DNA of 64,000 nt from Thuidium tamariscinum (lineage: Eukaryota > Streptophyta > Bryopsida > Hypnales > Thuidiaceae). This document shows, one piece after another, positions 24,119 to 36,600 of this stretch; within the stretch, counting starts at the first letter, position 1, and each line of letters opens with the position of its first letter. The stretch is taken from contig OX344750.2 in NCBI GenBank assembly GCA_947034885.2, forward strand, positions 7,794,501-7,858,500, read 5' to 3'. The notes beneath the pieces are model-generated. The model was given only the letters and a program-made list of their open reading frames with translations. It had not been told where the DNA came from and made no database searches. Both the position numbers and the translations under genes were made by a program.

Positions 24119-25801
24119 GATTAAGCTTAGTGTGTTGCATCGGAGTCCAAACTTCTGGCGGAGTCCTGCAGCCACAGTAGCTTCTTGCAACGCACCCAAC
24201 ATGGGCTGTCAGTTAGTTTGTTTGTATCAGCAAGTGAGCCTGGATTCCATGCTGACGTTCTCACCTGGCGCTACTTAAAGGGGGTAGTGGACTAGTGGGG
24301 TACAGGAGTCGAAGCTCTGCATTAAATGTTAAGCGGCGCTCTTAACCCTAGAACGTACGTCTTGATTCATTCCAGGCTTCCAGTAGTGGAGTTTGGCTTG
24401 AGAAGTCCATAAAGGTTGAAGAGCAATGCTGAAGAACTGGTGCACGGAATTCTTGAAGTAACCGTAGAATCTTCATTGTAACCGTCTTGAGAATGAGACA
24501 CCGCAATCACATGCAGACACAAATTAGCTAGATTTTGAAGTTTGACCACTGCAACTCGGACGTTGACCGAGGCGGGCAGGTGCTCCTTTCCAGAGAAATG
24601 AGGTCAAAAATAGCACACTGAAGCTTGCGAAAATGCCAGAAAAATTTATGTGCAGATCCAGAGCATGATGGTGGAATGGGCGTACAAGGTAGGTGGCTTG
24701 AAAAGAGACCCTCCTCTTTCAATGGTCCTGTAGGGAGGCGTGTAATGGACAGTCAATGGTTCCAAAATGGATTGCCAATAACTGTGAGTGCATAATTAAG
24801 ACTTATTCTATGTTGCTTCATACTTTGTCAATAGACAGAATTAGAGCCAAGGAGGTCCATTTCAAAAACAGAGTGTGTTTACTCAATTTTTCAGAATTAG
24901 AATTGATTGCCCAATTAACTTCTTCCAAATGTCAAAATACTGTCAGATTAGTTTAAGTTTTAGTAAGATCACATTTAGGAACTTCATGTATTACTTTTTT
25001 GATGCAGCACTGCAGATTTGAAGTCAAGCCATATCATTTTTCAGAGCACATGTGCATGGTTCTTGTAAGGCCTACATGTCAGGAATTGGTACCTATCCCA
25101 GAATTCTTTGAAAATTCATAAGTAATTCATAAATGCTCCAAAAAATATGAAACCACTTGGGTTAGATTCCTCATCAAACCCTCTTCAAGAGAAAAATAAG
25201 TGAAAATTTTTTTGAACATCTGAAACCCATCAAAAAGGCCGACAGCCCTTAAAGGGTCGCTTTTCAAGCCGGCTACCTTACTTGATTCCGTTGGGCTCAC
25301 TGAATGTGTGTGATAAGGGCAAAACTCCCATTCCCACACCTATTCCTTGGAATGGATCATAGATTCACCCAATTGTGTAAGTAGACTTTCCTTAATGTGT
25401 TCGCCACATATGTAATTATAATTAGCTGACACAGTTGAAGGATACATAGGAGAATTTGGTTGGCTGAGTGCTGATTTTCACAGGTTTCAGTTTTGGAGGC
25501 ACCTACCGAACGGGTTCACAGCTAGGGAGCCAACACTTTGAAAATTTATAGAAATTACATACTGTATCGTAAAAATCTTTTTTTTTTAATATTCATGATT
25601 TTCACTCGCTAATACTAGAAAAATATCATTTTTAGAAAACACTACCTCCAACTATGCTGAATTCCTTATTTGCACAGTTTTGGGTGTTTCCACTGTAATG
25701 CGCACCTTACACTCCATTTCACAGCTTCTCATGCCTGACGTAATGACGTCTATGGGGGAGCTTCTTTTCTACCAAATATAAAATTCACGCTTATCAATTC
25801 C
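24119..25801. other. Intergenic, no gene recognised
   Basis: Mixed-composition sequence. A lone TTAACCCTAGAACG at 24341 looks like one TTAA-element terminus without a visible partner. Confidence 0.35.
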
Positions 25802-26050
25802 TTAATCCCTGAGCGCCCAAGCGCCCCAAATATGGCCTCTCCATTTCAAAAAAAATCCATACTTGACTATTATAATCTTTTCAGTAGTACGGTCAAAGGA
25901 CACGTCCTTTTTTCCGTACCTCAAGACTTGTCTCTACTACCAATCAATATGGTTGAAGTATGTGGATTTCAATTTAGGAAATAATTTGATTGAAATGAGT
26001 TGAGAAAGGTCTCAAATTCAAGAATTTTGCTCTAAGCGCTCAAGGGTTAA
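25802..26050. mobile_element. TTAA-bounded MITE, class G (249 bp)
   Basis: It starts TTAATCCCTGAGCGCCCAAG and ends CTAAGCGCTCAAGGGTTAA, TTAA on both sides. TIRs match at about 16 of 20 positions. Non-coding. The next element begins 3 bp later. Confidence 0.7.
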
Positions 26051-26053
26051 CTC

Positions 26054-26896
26054 TTAACCCCTAAGTGCTCAAACGACCATTTTCTGGTCGCTGCCTGATT
26101 TCGGGCAGAATTTTCGGGCAAAAAAAAAAATTCAAAATTTTTTTTTTTCAGTTTTGAAAAAATTGGGTTTTCTTTCAACATTGATATTCAAAACTAAGAT
26201 CAAGACGGTCAAACAAAAGTTATAGCAAAAATAAGGAGAAATAGTACAAAGTGTCTAAAATTGCTTAGTGTTGAAAAACTTACTATTTGGGGGAAGTATT
26301 GATGCTCTCATTAGTAAATACTTTTAATTTTCTAACAAATAAATAAAAACCACAATTTTGACCAATCAAAAAAAATTTCAAATCATAAAAATAGAAATTG
26401 TATTTTTGGTGAATTTTTGAAGTTATATCTTCAAAATTCATTTGAAGAGAATCTATAAATATTTTTCAAAATTTTGATTATATGGATACTTTCTATTTTT
26501 TGTGCTTTACATTATCTTCTTTGATGCTAACTTCAAAAATGTTGAAAAGCTTATATTTTATAACACATTTGTATTTTGTCTTAATCTCTTCGGCTTTTAA
26601 AGGTTGAATATTTTGCATTTTTTTATGAATCAATAAGAAACACAATTTTGACCAATAAAAAAAAATTTCAAATCCTAAAAATAAAAATAGTATATTTGGT
26701 GAATTTTTGAAGTTATATCTTCAAAATTCATTTAAAAATAATCTAAAAATATTTATTTAATTTTGACTGTATGGATACTTTCTACTTTTTGTGCTTTACA
26801 TTATCTTCTTTGATAATAACTTCAAAAAAGTTGTAACACTTATATTTTATAACACATTTGTGTTTTGTCCTAACCCCTTGGGCTTTTAGGGGTTAA
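26054..26896. mobile_element. TTAA-bounded element, class H with internal duplication (843 bp)
   Basis: It starts TTAACCCCTAAGTGCTC and ends TTGGGCTTTTAGGGGTTAA. About 260 bp of its interior occurs twice in tandem (about 26340-26603 and 26634-26880; shared AAGTTATATCTTCAAAATTC and TTTTTTGTGCTTTACATT), and the first copy ends in a decayed terminus TCGGCTTTTAAAGGTTGA. It shares its right TTAA with the class A copy at 26893. Confidence 0.7.
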
Positions 26897-28681
26897 AGGA
26901 CGGACCTATAACCACTAGTTTCAAGCCTTATTGCCCATCACTCAGTTTTGCTGCCATTTGGGAACTAGATATGTATGAAAAAACTTATATTTACTTTTCA
27001 AAGATGAAATTACATGTCTTTTGTATTTAAGAAAAATTTGATTTTTTTGAGAAGAATTGATTTTTATTAGAGATTTTGAAGAATAAGTGAAGAAAAATCA
27101 CATTGACTAGAAAATTATCTCAAATTTTTTGAAAATTTCACTATATATATACATTATACGCATACATTACAAACATCATGGCATAAACTCAATTTTCATG
27201 TCCTTCTATAACTAGAATACAATGGACATTGAAAATACATACAAAGTTCAAATTGCAATAAAATGTTCAATATTACAAAAAAATTCAAAATTATAATTGG
27301 AGTAGATGTAGAATAGATGACCTTCATTTCTTCAGTTGGGATCAAACTCGAAATATGTCCTTTTCTTGAAAAGTTGCAAGAAACACTTACCGATTTTGGC
27401 TCAAAATGGCCCTAATATTGGGGTATTGTGACTTTTGGAATAATTTTTTTAAAAATAAAATAAACCATGAATAATTTGTAAATCATTAAAAAAATAAATT
27501 ATGTAAAAATTAAAGTCTAAAAAAATTTATCTCTAAAAGTTATGCTCGCTCAAAGAGTGATGGAAAATAGCATGAAAATAGATAGTTTAATGTTTGATTT
27601 TTTTTAAATAGTAAAAAAATTCAAAAAATTCAAAAAATAAAATAATAATTTTCTAACATAAAGATGATCTTTTCCAACAATTTTCATCTTTGGAAGAAAT
27701 TAATTGTGTTTTCTACACCTATGTAAAGGTACTCCACTTTGATCACATGTAGAAGTTGGAAAATTTAATACTCTTACAAAATCTCTTTGTAAGCTTGTGT
27801 AACTTTAGTAGAAGTCCTTACATGCCAATTTTAAGTTTAAAATTTTCATTTTTGAGTCATGAATAGGACTAAAAAACCCCAAAATGGCCAAGGTAGACAT
27901 CCAATCAAGGGTTATTTAAAAATAGTAAAATAATTTTAAAAAAATTCAGAAAATGACGTAGTGTGTAGAACTATTATGTATACAATAATTTCAAGTTTCA
28001 TATAAAATGAACTAATAATGAAAAAGTTATGAGTAAAAAACCACTTGTCTAAGGCCAAGGGGACAAGATATAGGACAAGCATTAGATGAAATCTGAGGGC
28101 ATTACAGGGCCGTTTCGGGTCTGTTCCCGAAACGGCTCCCAATGCCGCAGACCCTTGTCAGGCCGATTTTTATCGGAAAAAAAAAGGTTTTTATAAACTT
28201 CCTTGATAGAATCAGAGTAGACTCTATATTCCAATCAAACTCCATGTTTGTATTAGGAATAGCACAATGACTTTGTTTATTAGATGAGCTTAAAACTCAT
28301 TCCATAACAAGCCGCATCATTACCAAATTTAAATTTTCCCAATTTCTGTCAATTTAACTAAATCACAAATAAGCGTTCTGTTGTAGCTAGTAGCATCCAT
28401 AAAAAAACAGGTATGAGTATCGTCAATCAATCATTTCCTTGTGAGAAACGAGCTGGTTCCACCAACTAGATCCAATGAGTTGGAAAGAATCCAAACCAGA
28501 GTTGTATTAGTTTACCTCACATACATAACGTAAGCAGAAGCTTGCTGTTTGGTGGAAGTCGAATCACTAAGTTTTAAAACAAGTTACCTTGCTATAGGAA
28601 CAAGAAACTTTAACAAACCTATCTCAACAAGAAGCAAACATGAATTGTAATGAAATCATGGTAGTCATGACATCTGTACTC

Positions 28682-28885
28682 TTATCCAATTGCGGCCCAG
28701 AAATGAATTTTGAAGTTCAATATGCCAGGTACAAATAGCGTGATAAGAAATGCCTTGATCAGAGCCTGAAATTTTTTTTGAAAAAATTCCCGAGAGGTGG
28801 TAACTCTCACCTGTGCCCATACCAAACCAACCAGCAAACCGTTAGTGTGCAAATTGGTGTACACGAGGTGTCTGCAAGTTACCAC
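28682..28885 (-). other. Possible captured exon fragment inside the E element
   Basis: A minus-strand frame reads RHLVYTNLHTNGLLVGLVWA and later KAFLITLFVPGILNFKIHFW before a stop, with an AG acceptor-like ACTTGCAG just before it. Hydrophobic and protein-like, but not recognised. The GT...AG inside the frame (45 nt) is short for a plant intron, so the frame may be contiguous. Confidence 0.2.
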
Positions 28886-29650
28886 AACTTGTTATCGTTC
28901 ATTCACAAGAGAATAATTTTCAATCATCATATATCCACAGCCCAAAGTAAGTACAAAACAAAAACTTTTAGCCTTGCTACGAATTCAAGTGACCACCTGT
29001 TGTCCACTGTTCTGAGAGCCAAGAACCATTTCGATAAGCTTCCTCAAACTGCAACAATTGTCCAACCAGCTCAGTTGATCCCAAGCAACCTTTGTGTAAC
29101 TCACACTCAGTTCAGTGAGCTAAGATGAGCTGAAGTTGCTCGCAACTCAGTAGGCTCAGTGTTTTTCAAAAAAACGGTTCTGCCTTGACGGCCCCAAGAG
29201 GTGCGCCAAAACTTCCTTGTAATCAACATCTAGAAAGTTACTACCATAACTAGCCCATAAATTGGTTAGTTGTAGTACCGACTTCAATAGGCCGTCAAGT
29301 TGGATATACCAACAGGGGTCTTACAGCTCATAGAAAACTACTGGTAATCTATAATTGTTGTACCTTAGTGCAGACATGAGGTAGACACTTAATATTTGAA
29401 GAATACTAAAAATTAGTCCTCTCATAAGTGAGGAAAACTTAAGTATGTGTCTTGCTCAAGTTCCATACTTTGGAACCTTGTAAACTCATACTGATCATTA
29501 CTTTGTCTATAACAGATCAGAAGAATCTATATTAAGAAAGGACAAAGAATCTCATTTGAAAAATGATTATCTTTATTCCTTTTCATGTCAAAAAATAGTG
29601 GTAGACTTGTTAAACCTTAGGAATAAATCCTGGAAACATAGTCTAAAAAA

Positions 29651-29671
29651 TTATATATATATATATATATT
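29651..29671. repeat. (TA)n microsatellite
   Basis: A short run of alternating TA inside the E-family element. Confidence 0.8.
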
Positions 29672-30062
29672 ACGTGGCAGTGTCCCGACCATGTACGATT
29701 CGGGTTCACAGGGCAGAAATTGCGTTCCCGCAGTCCGGGAACCCGCAGTCTCCTAATGCCCTCAAATTTCTTCTAATGTATTTCTTGCAATCACCCTCAT
29801 TCAAGAAGAAATTTTAGATTTAGAGCAAGGAGTAAAGTACATTAAAATAGCAAACTTTGTCATTCGGTTTTTTTAACTAACTTCTCATTCACTGTAAAGA
29901 CAAATACTAGCAAGAGTACAAATTCAATTGGATGTTCTTCATAACCCTCTATGAAAGGTCAACAAGCAAAAAATGGATGAAAAAATGCTTTCAATCTCTC
30001 TTGAAATCACTTTCTAGTCATCCAAACTCTACACATTGGCAGTGGCAACATTTAGAGGTCAA

Positions 30063-31385
30063 TGAAGTAGGAAAGCAAAGATTAAAATCTAATGACCAAT
30101 AAGCCATTAATAATTTTTGTTTGAATAAAAGCATTTCCAACACTTTCATCACTTGGGCACATCGAAATTTTTACAAAAACCCGACATGTTTCACTTTACA
30201 GATTTTTCACTTGCAATTGCTTTAACAAAATCACTCACTAAAAACAACAAATGCCAAATTTATGTCACTTCTTCTCATAGAATGGATGAATGAAAATTTC
30301 AATTTCTCCATTGCTCGTGACTATGCACCTCTGTCCATCGTCCATTTCTCAGAGCACTTAGGAGTTAAAGTAGCAACAACTTCTTGTAGAAATGTAAATT
30401 TTAGTCATTTGGGATTCATTTAGTTTAACTTAATTGGCCGTAAGAGGCGATTAACTTAATATTGCGTTTCAATGTTCAATTATTTCTTGTACTGAAGTAT
30501 TGATGTGGGCACCAATATATGTTTATAGACCACAAAGGTAGGTTGTAGGAACTTTCAAGGCATTAGGATGGGCTAACTTGGGAAGAATTAGCTCTCCTTT
30601 TAGGCCTCCCTTAGCATTGATGTCCTAGGTGTAGGGACCAAAACTTTAGACCCCTCTTTACGCCTATATTTGTACACAGTAGGTGTGGCTAAAGTTATAT
30701 CATTAGTAGTGATATGGATAAGTTTCAACATTTTTTGGATGAATTGTGGAAAATTTTGGATGAATTCTATTTTTAAAATTGGATGAACTTTGTTCCACAT
30801 TGGGATAAATACCATTCTATAAATAGATGAAATCAAGTAGAATGAATGATTTTGTAGTCAATTTACAATGAGTTTTTGGTCAATTTAGGATGAAATCCAT
30901 CCATATTGGATAAATTCTATTGTGCAATTGGATAAATGCCAACTACCATGGAAATTCAAGTGTAGATGAAACAATAGTGTAAGATGACAAAGTGGATGAG
31001 ACCAAGAAACTAGATGCATAAAACATTTGGTGCTTATTGCATCATTTATTGAAAAAATGGTAGCTTTAGGAGTATACTTGTACACTAAAAATTCTTCCCC
31101 TTCTTGATAAAATTAAGCTACTTTATACTTATACTCAATAGACTATTAATATGCAACCACAAAGGAGTTTGCTGTTAGCAACCTTTGTATACCAACCATG
31201 AACCATTGACAACAAAGACAACACATGCATGACAATGAACTATGTGAAAAATTCCAATCACATCATGCCTAGAGTCTACTCACTTGCACATGCTCAAGGT
31301 GGTGCATCTTTCAAACAAATAATAAAGAATTGAGATAAAAAAAACAAAATCCTTATAACAAATAGACTTTAAACAAGTTTTTCAT
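30063..31385. other. AT-rich intergenic with TTGGATGAA repeats
   Basis: Between about 30712 and 30960 the word TTGGATGAAT/TTGGATAAAT recurs about eight times. A TTAA-element-like end, GAGCACTTAGGAGTTAA, lies at 30352-30368 and its reverse resembles class D (ATGGACGATGGACAGAGG), but no clear left end is visible. No gene. Confidence 0.4.
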
Positions 31386-32308
31386 TTAACCCCTAAAGGA
31401 CCAAACTGCGTTTTTTGGCAACATAGCGATTTTGGGCAGCTCACTATGGATGGAGTTTTTATTTTTTTTTATTGAAATTTTCACACAACATGTGCTCGAG
31501 GAGTTGCTTTAAGGCCCAACAATTTTCATAACTTTTGACTACATGGTCAAAAAGTTATTGCATGATATGTAGTTTTCATTGGTCGGCGGGTAGCCCAAAA
31601 ATTTCTTATAAAAACTTTTTTTTCAAAATTAAAATTTTGAAATTGGTTTTTTAGATGTATATATATATGCAGAAAGCTTTGAATCACTCCATTTTGATTT
31701 ATGATAAAGAGATTTAGTTTGTAGGTAGTTATGGATTCTCTACTCTAAAATAAACTTTGGAAGCCTTTATTTTCCTCAATTTTAAATATTTTTGAAAAAA
31801 AATTAAAAATTTGGATGTTGATTTTTTGTCACAACATTACAACCATTGGGATTTTCATTTTTCATTTTTATAAATAAATTGTTCACAATTTAGTATTTTC
31901 AAACATTTTCTATTTCTTTCTACTTACTATTTTTTTCCTATATGTTGTACAATTCCAAATGATTTGAAATTTTTTGACCATATAGCCAACTTGAATTGTA
32001 AAATGAATTCAAAGAGGAACCACCATTTTGGACATTTTTTCATAGAAATGTGACCTTGTGAAATGCAGCTGCCCGCTTTTTTGCAGGGACAAAAAAAGGG
32101 GTTTTGTCAATTCAAATGCTAATATCTTGCAATCTATATGGTGAAAAATTCTGAAATTTTTTCCTCATCTTTTCACACAAGTTTACTATAAGATCCTATG
32201 GTTACATGTGTCTAAACATGTTTTTTTTCATAATTTGGTGCTTGAAGTAGACATGGTAGTTTTGGTGTGTTTTTGGTGAAGACATAGTCTCTGACCTTTA
32301 GGGGTTAA
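31386..32308. mobile_element. TTAA-bounded element, class C copy 2 (923 bp)
   Basis: It starts TTAACCCCTAAAGGACC and ends GACCTTTAGGGGTTAA, TTAA on both sides. This is the best preserved copy of the class. Non-coding interior shared with 3629-4536 and, more distantly, 51282-52211. Confidence 0.85.
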
Positions 32309-34389
32309 TATATTGAATGAACTCTTTAGTGAGTTAGTCTTTCATTACAACAAAATGAGAAGTCAAATAAATCTATGATAGAAAAAGAAGCCATAAAAGT
32401 TTGAAAACTCCTACAAAGTCAACTTCCTTCAACTAACCAAGGTGAAAAAGCATACTATTCTATAAGTCTATTATCGCCAAAGATGTTAAGATTTGGGATC
32501 TAAGCGGACATTTTGCTAATGCTTCCTAGTGGATTTCCAATCCGGTTCCTACTCTCCAATGCAACTATTTCAAACTCATGTCTCCCTCAACGGAACTTAA
32601 TCTATGAAACAACATCAAGATGCGTATGGTCAATCATGATACGTCGAAAGCACAAGAACACACACTCCAAGCAAGAAACAACCATAGAATCAACTCAAGG
32701 AGGCATAGGTACCAAGGACTCGTCATTTTGAATAGCTCTTGTATTAACGTATGTCAAGTGAGGGACATTGCTCCCTCACCGAGCTTTAATTCATGCTTTG
32801 TCAACCAACTAGGAGTAACTGCTCCCCATCCATCATGGGAACTTGTTCAACTTGGAGCGACATAGTCGTGACAAAAGACTAGTAGTTGACAATCTTCAAT
32901 GGCCATCTTCCACTTCTAATGATGTGAATACAAACAAGATGAAGTCTTTGCATAAGATCATGCATTGTAAAAAAACACAAAATATGCATGGAGTTCTTCT
33001 ACAACCATGATTATCACATAAGGCAATGGTAAAATACATTTCCTAATCTAAAAGAATTAGTATCAAACTTTTTAATATGAAGAAAAACAATTTGGAAGAA
33101 CAAGTAAGAATTATATACAGAGGGCATCAAGTGCAAGTTGAGATGATTCATTTCCAACCTTATCATAGATAGATGTGGAGTATTTGCAATAGCATGACAA
33201 CTAGATTTAGGCCCAAGTTTAATAAATAGTCACGTAGTTGAGGAATTCATGTTCACGTATACAAATAGTTAGGCCTTGTAATGACTAAACTTGAGTCTAT
33301 GTTCACATTTCTCCACCAAAAACTTGACTTCTCCAAAATGGCTAGCTAATAACAAAGCAACATTACACTTTTTCCATGGAAGTACCTTTCCTAAATAGCA
33401 ATGGCACAACTAATCATTGAATCTAGGCACGCTAGCAAGTCTCATGCCTTCAAATTCTAATTTTCTTTATCAAAACTTCCTTTTTATAAAACATCAAGTT
33501 AGTTGAGATTATAAAAGTTGAGTTAGTGTCAACATGCATTATGATAAAATATAAAAAAAAACACTAGAAACATTCAGTCTTCATACTTAACAAATTTCCT
33601 CTTTAATTATTTAACTGTTGCTCATAGTAATTTTCTTCAAAATATGCAATGTTTTAATTTTTCAAAATTTACTATCAAAAACCTAGCATTTGCTTCAATT
33701 CAAGAGATTGATTGCAATAATTTAATATTACAATCAAAATTAGAAAGTGACAATCCAAAGGAAATGTTACAAAATAACTTCACCTTGAGTAGGACACTTC
33801 TTAAAATTGCACTCTACAAATTTTTGCCTAAATGTACACCCACTATTCCAAAGAGTTTATGATTAGTTTTAGGAAATCCTATTCTACAACATTTTAAAAA
33901 TTCATAGTTAATTTATTCACATTGTGTCCCAAAACTAAAATCTTAGAAAATCTACAATTCCTCGTTTGGGTATTCATAAAACCCCACACAAAATTGACAA
34001 TACAATAATAGAAACTATACTAAATTGTTTATTTGTGAAATTTTAGATGTAATTATCTTATACATATTTCATTTCCATCCAATATTCCTTTGCAATAATT
34101 TGAACCTCTTTGCCTAGTAATGACACAAACAAGTGCACACTATTACACATATCTTTTTTGGTGCAATGGCAAATCCCACATGGCAACCTCCTTAGGCGGC
34201 AATGTTGTGGATACAAGCATCTTGCTCTTCACTTTCAATGAAGATAATGTACCACACAAAAAGATTAAACAAGAAAACTTTACTAATCAAACCATCTACA
34301 TAGAAATTTACATTATTACACTCTACCAAGATGAAGCCTATTTTTCATTCAATGATCAATCTTTGAATTGATTTGTCATTGTAACCCTA
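32309..34389. other. Intergenic sequence left of the retrotransposon, no gene recognised
   Basis: The stretch 32480-32880 has less AT bias and looks like decayed coding or retroelement sequence, but I could not read a recognisable protein on either strand. Confidence 0.35.
34385..34389. repeat. 5-bp target-site duplication CCCTA (left)
   Basis: CCCTA stands directly before the left LTR (TGTGAGC...) and is repeated at 51004-51008 directly after the right LTR, as expected of integrase-made 5-bp duplications. Confidence 0.9.
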
Positions 34390-35930
34390 TGTGAGCGCTC
34401 TTAACTCCACCCTCGAGTTAAGAGTTTTTCACACGGGTCCTGTGTCTAATTGAGTTTTCTTTCTAATTGGGTAAAAAAAGAAAGCCTTCCAAGCAATGAA
34501 CTCTTTTAGTCACGTATTTTTAATGTTTCTAATCTAATTTTGTGGTTATGATTCTATCTTTATTAGTCTAAAATTCAACTAGTGATCCTACTCTATTCTA
34601 TTTGATAATTTTGCCTAACTCTAATTCCAAGCATTTGGTAAAAAGAAACTTAACAGTAAAACAATGAGAATGAAAATCAAATGTGAGTGGTTTACCTCCT
34701 CTGCGTACATCTCCATGGTCCCGTCGTCAAACATCATTATGTGTAAATATTCTCCTATGACCTCGCCATTGAAATCATCCCGGTTCTCCATCTAATCCAT
34801 GATAATTCTCACGTTGTTGGTCAATTAATTCTGTCCTGTTTTAATAGAACTAAATGTTATGTAGTGTTAATTTAATTGCGTAAATCCTTTAATTCCTAGA
34901 TCCCGGTAATTAGAAAATACTGCAATTTAATTAGTCTACCTAGTTTGGTTAGCAAATGTTTTATTCCAAGGAAAGAGGTAAAAGTTAAAGTTTAGTTGTT
35001 TTAGTTGTTTTTCCCTTTGTTTCTAGATTAATATCCCAAAATCCAAATTGATTTAATCATTTAAATCGGAAATTGTCTCCAAATCTTTTCAAATCTAATT
35101 GATTTCTGGTTTTGTTTTAATTCTAAAGAAATTGGTTGGCAATTTGTTTGTTTCCCTTTGGCTTATTAGAATATTTTAATCAAAAAATCATCTTCAAATC
35201 TTTTCAAATCTAATTAATTTTTGAATTTGTGTTAATTTTAAAGAAATTGGTTGTCAATTTGTTTCTTTCTTTTTGGCTTATTAGACCTAATAAAACAAAA
35301 CTAACAAAATCCAAACCTTCTAAGAATCTATTTAATGACTAACTACCAAAAAATGTGGAACATTCCTAAAGAACGAGAATATTAGTAATAGTGTTATTCC
35401 TAAAGAAATTAGTTTTTTATTCCCAAGGGTCAACCCTAAAGAATAAGAATCTAGCTCTATAGTATTATTCCAAAAGAAATCAATTGTTTATTGTAAATTG
35501 CTTCACGTGATGGTTTTCGTCACCTTAATCTTCCTAACTACATCTTCTTCTCTCTCATTCTTGCTTAGTATGTTTTTGCAAGTTTTTTGTGGAGAGATGC
35601 GGCTATGGAGTTTAGGACGTGTAGAAGATGATAAAGTATTTTGTGACTCCCAAATGTTGGATTTTAGTTTTAAAAAACAAAGGTGTGGCGTCAACTGCCA
35701 ACCAAGTGTGAGATTAAAATCCAAGTTTTTGGAGTTTCAAACGTACTGTGAGTCCCTGGAGTGCTCCCTGTCCTCTCCAATGACCCCCGACTCTCCCCAG
35801 CGACCCCGGCTCCCAGCGACCCTGGCTCCCCAGCGACCCACTGGCTCCCGATATCCGACTGGTCCCATACCCGACTGGTCCCCCGTACCCGGCTGTCCGC
35901 CCTGGTGTGTGGTTGGTCCGCCCTAGTGTG

Positions 35931-35938
35931 GCTAGTCC
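35931..35938. repeat. 8-bp target duplication of the hAT element (left)
   Basis: GCTAGTCC before the element pairs with GCTGGTCC at 36738-36745 (7 of 8). The intact LTR has GGCTGGTCCGCCC at the equivalent place, i.e. the empty site. Confidence 0.75.
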
Positions 35939-36255
35939 CAGGGTTGTGCGGACGTCGAGCGTCCGGCACCCCGCGGACGTCCTGTGACATTTGATTTTCA
36001 TAATTTACTGCGCCCGGTAAAAACTAAGGCGGACGGCCTCCTATTCATTGGCCGTCCGCCCTGACCGCCGGCGTCGAAGCTCCCGTCCGACCGCCCGTCC
36101 GCCCTGACCGCCCGCGTCGGAGGTCCTGTTCGACCGCCCCTCTGCCCCGACTGCCAACATTCGACATGTCGTCCGCCCTGTCCGTCCGCCCCGTCCGCCC
36201 GCCGTCTGCCCGCCGTCCGCCCGTCCGCCAGGGTTGTCATATCGGACGGAATAGG

Positions 36256-36430
36256 GTTGACCGGCTGCGAACTTCGAACGGCTGTAACTTTTGCAAAAAG
36301 TCTTCAAATTGGGTAAATAAGATGTTTTTTGGCATCTACAAAAACTGTAGATGCCAAAAAACATCTTATTTACCCAATTTGAAGACATTTTGCAAAAGTT
36401 ACAGCCGTTCGAAGTTCGCAGCCGGTCAAC
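36256..36430. repeat. Near-perfect inverted repeat, 85-bp arms, 5-bp loop
   Basis: Arms 36256-36340 and 36346-36430 differ at one position by my reading; the pairing continues more weakly to about 36243 and 36443. The sequence beside the loop is GGCATCTACA / TGTAGATGCC. A transcript would fold into a long hairpin, a possible small-RNA source. Confidence 0.9.
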
Positions 36431-36439
36431 TCTACTCCG

Positions 36440-36600
36440 TCCGCCCCGTCCGCCGGCCGTCCGCCAGTTGTCCGCCATAAAACCGCCTGTCTACCAGCCG
36501 TCTGCCAGTTGTCCGCCAGTTGTCCGCCATAAAACCGCCTGTCTGCCAGCCGTCCGCCAACTATCCGCCATTCAACTGCATGTCCGCCAGCCGTCCGCTA
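36440..36600 (+). repeat. Tandem repeats CAGTTGTCCGCCATAAAACC
   Basis: Units such as CAGTTGTCCGCCATAAAACC followed by GCCTGTCTNCCAGCCGTC occur about three times next to the hairpin inside the hAT element. Confidence 0.7.

Larger units (their letters stand above)
28080..29778. mobile_element. CATTA-ended TIR element, E family (1.7 kb), possible gene-fragment carrier
   Basis: The left end CATTAGATGAAATCTGAGGG and the inverse right end CATTAGAAGAAATTTGAGGG match at 18 of 20 positions and continue as GCATTA. Just inside the left end is a GC-rich palindrome CCGTTTCGGG...CCCGAAACGG (28110-28136). The middle (about 28440-29150) is more balanced in composition than its surroundings and contains exon-like minus-strand frames. 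Confidence 0.55.
27368..29796. mobile_element. J-family TIR element copy 2, itself interrupted
   Basis: The right end TTTCTTGCAATCACCC matches the right end of 8655-9399 (TTTCTTGCATTCACCC), and the left end GTTGCAAGAAAC pairs with it. The left 710 bp corresponds to the whole J element (shared ATTTCAAGTT and AAAGTTATG words); the remaining 1.7 kb is a CATTA-ended element inserted 18 bp from the right end. Confidence 0.55.
26893..30062. mobile_element. TTAA-type element, class A copy 3, split by later insertions
   Basis: The left part 26893-27367 (AAAGGACGGACCTATAACCACT onward) and right part 29797-30062 (AGATTTAGAGCAAGG to TCATCCAAACTC...TTTAGAGGTCAA) together are colinear with 5570-6304 and 15167-15964. 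The outer right TTAA is mutated to TCAA. The break is filled by 2.43 kb of nested elements. Confidence 0.65.

Noticed and set aside
35498..35926. 142-codon + strand frame, repeated as 48393-48722
   Set aside because: It lies in both LTRs, opposite to the element's coding strand, and changes with the minisatellite; a chance frame duplicated with the LTR.
36041..36478. Arg/Gly-rich and Pro/Ser-rich frames on both strands
   Set aside because: Produced by the CCGTCCGCC repeats and hairpin of the hAT element.
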